Source: Candidatus Altarchaeota archaeon (GTDB lineage Archaea; Altiarchaeota; Altiarchaeia; IMC4; SCGC-AAA252-I15). Taken from it: a DNA stretch of 6,051 bases. Location of the stretch: positions 1 through 6,051 of the forward strand of contig JAHIYG010000269.1 in the NCBI GenBank assembly GCA_018815265.1, in the 5' to 3' direction. The stretch's first letter is position 1, and each line of letters begins with the position of its first letter. Positions 4,748 through 6,051 of this stretch are shown here, one piece after another. The notes below the pieces were generated by a model. That model was not told the origin of the DNA and ran no database searches. It saw nothing but the letters and a program-made list of their open reading frames with translations. Both the position numbers and the translations under genes were made by a program.

Positions 4748-6051
4748 ATGGAAGTTAATCAGACGTATATCAAAATAGGGGAGAAGAACCCTGAAAAGGC
4801 CTATTTGGCTGTTAGGGGCAAGAACACATATCTTCTGGAATCCATCGAAGGCAGCATTAAGAAAGCAAGGTACAGTTTCATAGGGTTTAATCCAGTCGCA
4901 AAAATCACATACTCTGGAGGACTGAAATATGAGGTGTTTGACAATGAATTCAAAGCTAATCCGTCCGGTTCCAACCCATTTGAGGTGCTGAAATCCATTG
5001 TAAAACAATACACACTTAGGGGTCCCAGGCTGTCCAGGTTCTGCGGAGGGTTCGTGGGATACATGGGATATGACCTAGTTAGGCACTACACGCAATTGGG
5101 CGACAAAGAAGACGACCTCAACCAACCTGACTGCGAATTCATACTCGCAAAAAACAACATCATATTCGATCACAAGACAGGAGAAACATACCTTGTTGAA
5201 AACCACTTCATGGATGGGGGGGAAGTGAACGTTGAAGAATCAATAAGAAGACTTGAAAAACTATCAGACAAGATATCATCTTACACACCTGAGATAACTA
5301 CATCTGTTGAAACCGACGAACCCACTTCAAATACTACTCAGCAGGAGTACATGGACGCGGTAGTCAAGGCCAAGCAATACATCAAAGATGGAGACATATT
5401 CCAGGTTGTCCTCTCTCAGAGGCTTAGCCAAAAATACGCAGGTGACAAATTCCCGGCATACAAGAATCTCCTTACGATAAACCCCAGCCCGTACATGTAT
5501 TTTCTGGATTTTGGAGAGAGGGTGATTGTCGGTTCAAGTCCGGAGACACTTGCAAGGGTTGAAGGCGGCATCGTCTCAACATATCCGATTGCTGGGACAA
5601 GAAGGCGAGGGAAAACAGAAGGGGAAGACAAAAAATTCGAAAAGGAACTGGTAGCCGATGAGAAAGAAAGAGCGGAACACATCATGCTTGTGGACCTGGG
5701 CAGAAACGACGTCGGTCGCGTCGCGGAATTCGGCACAGTGGAAGTCACAAAATACATGGAAGTCGAAAGATACTCACATGTCATGCACCTGTCTTCAGAG
5801 GTTGTTGGAAAACTGAAGGAGGGAACAGATGAATTCGACGCATTAAAAAGCATATTCCCGGCAGGGACGGTATCTGGCGCACCTAAGGTCAGGGCAATGC
5901 AGATAATTGATGAGCTTGAAAAAACAAAGCGTGGAATCTACGCCGGATGCGTGGGGTACTTCAGTTTCAACGACACCATGGACACAGCCATAACCATCCG
6001 GACTATCGTATTCGAAGGCGACCAAGCATATGTCCAGGCAGGCGCAGGCAT
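4748..6051 (+). CDS. trpE: Anthranilate synthase component I, 3'-truncated by the window
   Basis: TrpE makes anthranilate from chorismate, using ammonia released from glutamine by its partner TrpG; it is the first step of tryptophan synthesis. The frame stays open to the window end and gives 434 residues, beginning MEVNQTYIKIG. The LLES motif (29-32), followed by ARYSFIG, is the tryptophan feedback-binding element at the N-terminus, which separates TrpE from related salicylate and aminodeoxychorismate synthases. Chorismate-site motifs are PIAGTRRRG (280-288), EHIMLVDLGRND (310-321), FPAGTVSGAPK (370-380) and RGIYAGCVGYF. The last visible residues, VQAGAG, open the final conserved block, so roughly 25-40 residues are missing. 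Feedback inhibition by tryptophan is likely. trpG would be expected just downstream but cannot be seen. The start is supported by the TATA box 26 nt upstream. Confidence 0.96.
   Translation, partial: MEVNQTYIKIGEKNPEKAYLAVRGKNTYLLESIEGSIKKARYSFIGFNPVAKITYSGGLKYEVFDNEFKANPSGSNPFEVLKSIVKQYTLRGPRLSRFCGGFVGYMGYDLVRHYTQLGDKEDDLNQPDCEFILAKNNIIFDHKTGETYLVENHFMDGGEVNVEESIRRLEKLSDKISSYTPEITTSVETDEPTSNTTQQEYMDAVVKAKQYIKDGDIFQVVLSQRLSQKYAGDKFPAYKNLLTINPSPYMYFLDFGERVIVGSSPETLARVEGGIVSTYPIAGTRRRGKTEGEDKKFEKELVADEKERAEHIMLVDLGRNDVGRVAEFGTVEVTKYMEVERYSHVMHLSSEVVGKLKEGTDEFDALKSIFPAGTVSGAPKVRAMQIIDELEKTKRGIYAGCVGYFSFNDTMDTAITIRTIVFEGDQAYVQAGAG

Overview
The window looks like an archaeal chromosome segment carrying branched-chain and aromatic amino-acid biosynthesis genes. 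The reasons for archaea are: TATA-like boxes centred about 26-29 nt before the ATGs of leuB and trpE, with no ribosome binding site between; heavy use of AGA/AGG arginine and ATA isoleucine codons; a compact LeuC/LeuD pair of the kind common in archaea; and a DUF434-type protein. I cannot name the lineage from the sequence alone, and bacteria with the same LeuC/LeuD type exist, so the domain call is likely rather than certain.

Layout. Positions 1-1202 hold leuC without its 5' end. leuD follows after 11 nt (1214-1705) with a good ribosome binding site, so the two subunits of 3-isopropylmalate dehydratase form one operon. On the opposite strand (2927 down to 1710) lies a gene for a P-loop protein of the uridine/pantothenate-kinase-like type with an unusual phosphate-binding loop and a C-terminal region I do not recognise. 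It converges on leuD with only 4 bp between the stop codons, inside a perfect 10-bp inverted repeat that probably ends transcription both ways. A 75-bp divergent promoter region separates it from leuB (3003-4058, 3-isopropylmalate dehydrogenase). The next gene (4061-4687, DUF434 plus a PIN-like C-terminal region) starts 2 nt after the leuB stop. After a 60-bp gap with a T-run and a TATA box comes trpE (4748 to the window end), anthranilate synthase component I, missing its C-terminal end.

How they work together. LeuC/LeuD isomerise 2-isopropylmalate to 3-isopropylmalate, and LeuB oxidises and decarboxylates it towards leucine. TrpE opens the tryptophan branch from chorismate. The two non-biosynthetic genes, the odd kinase-like gene and the DUF434 gene, are the least understood part of the window. 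There is no gene-free stretch above 300 bases, and I see no mobile element, RNA gene or CRISPR array.
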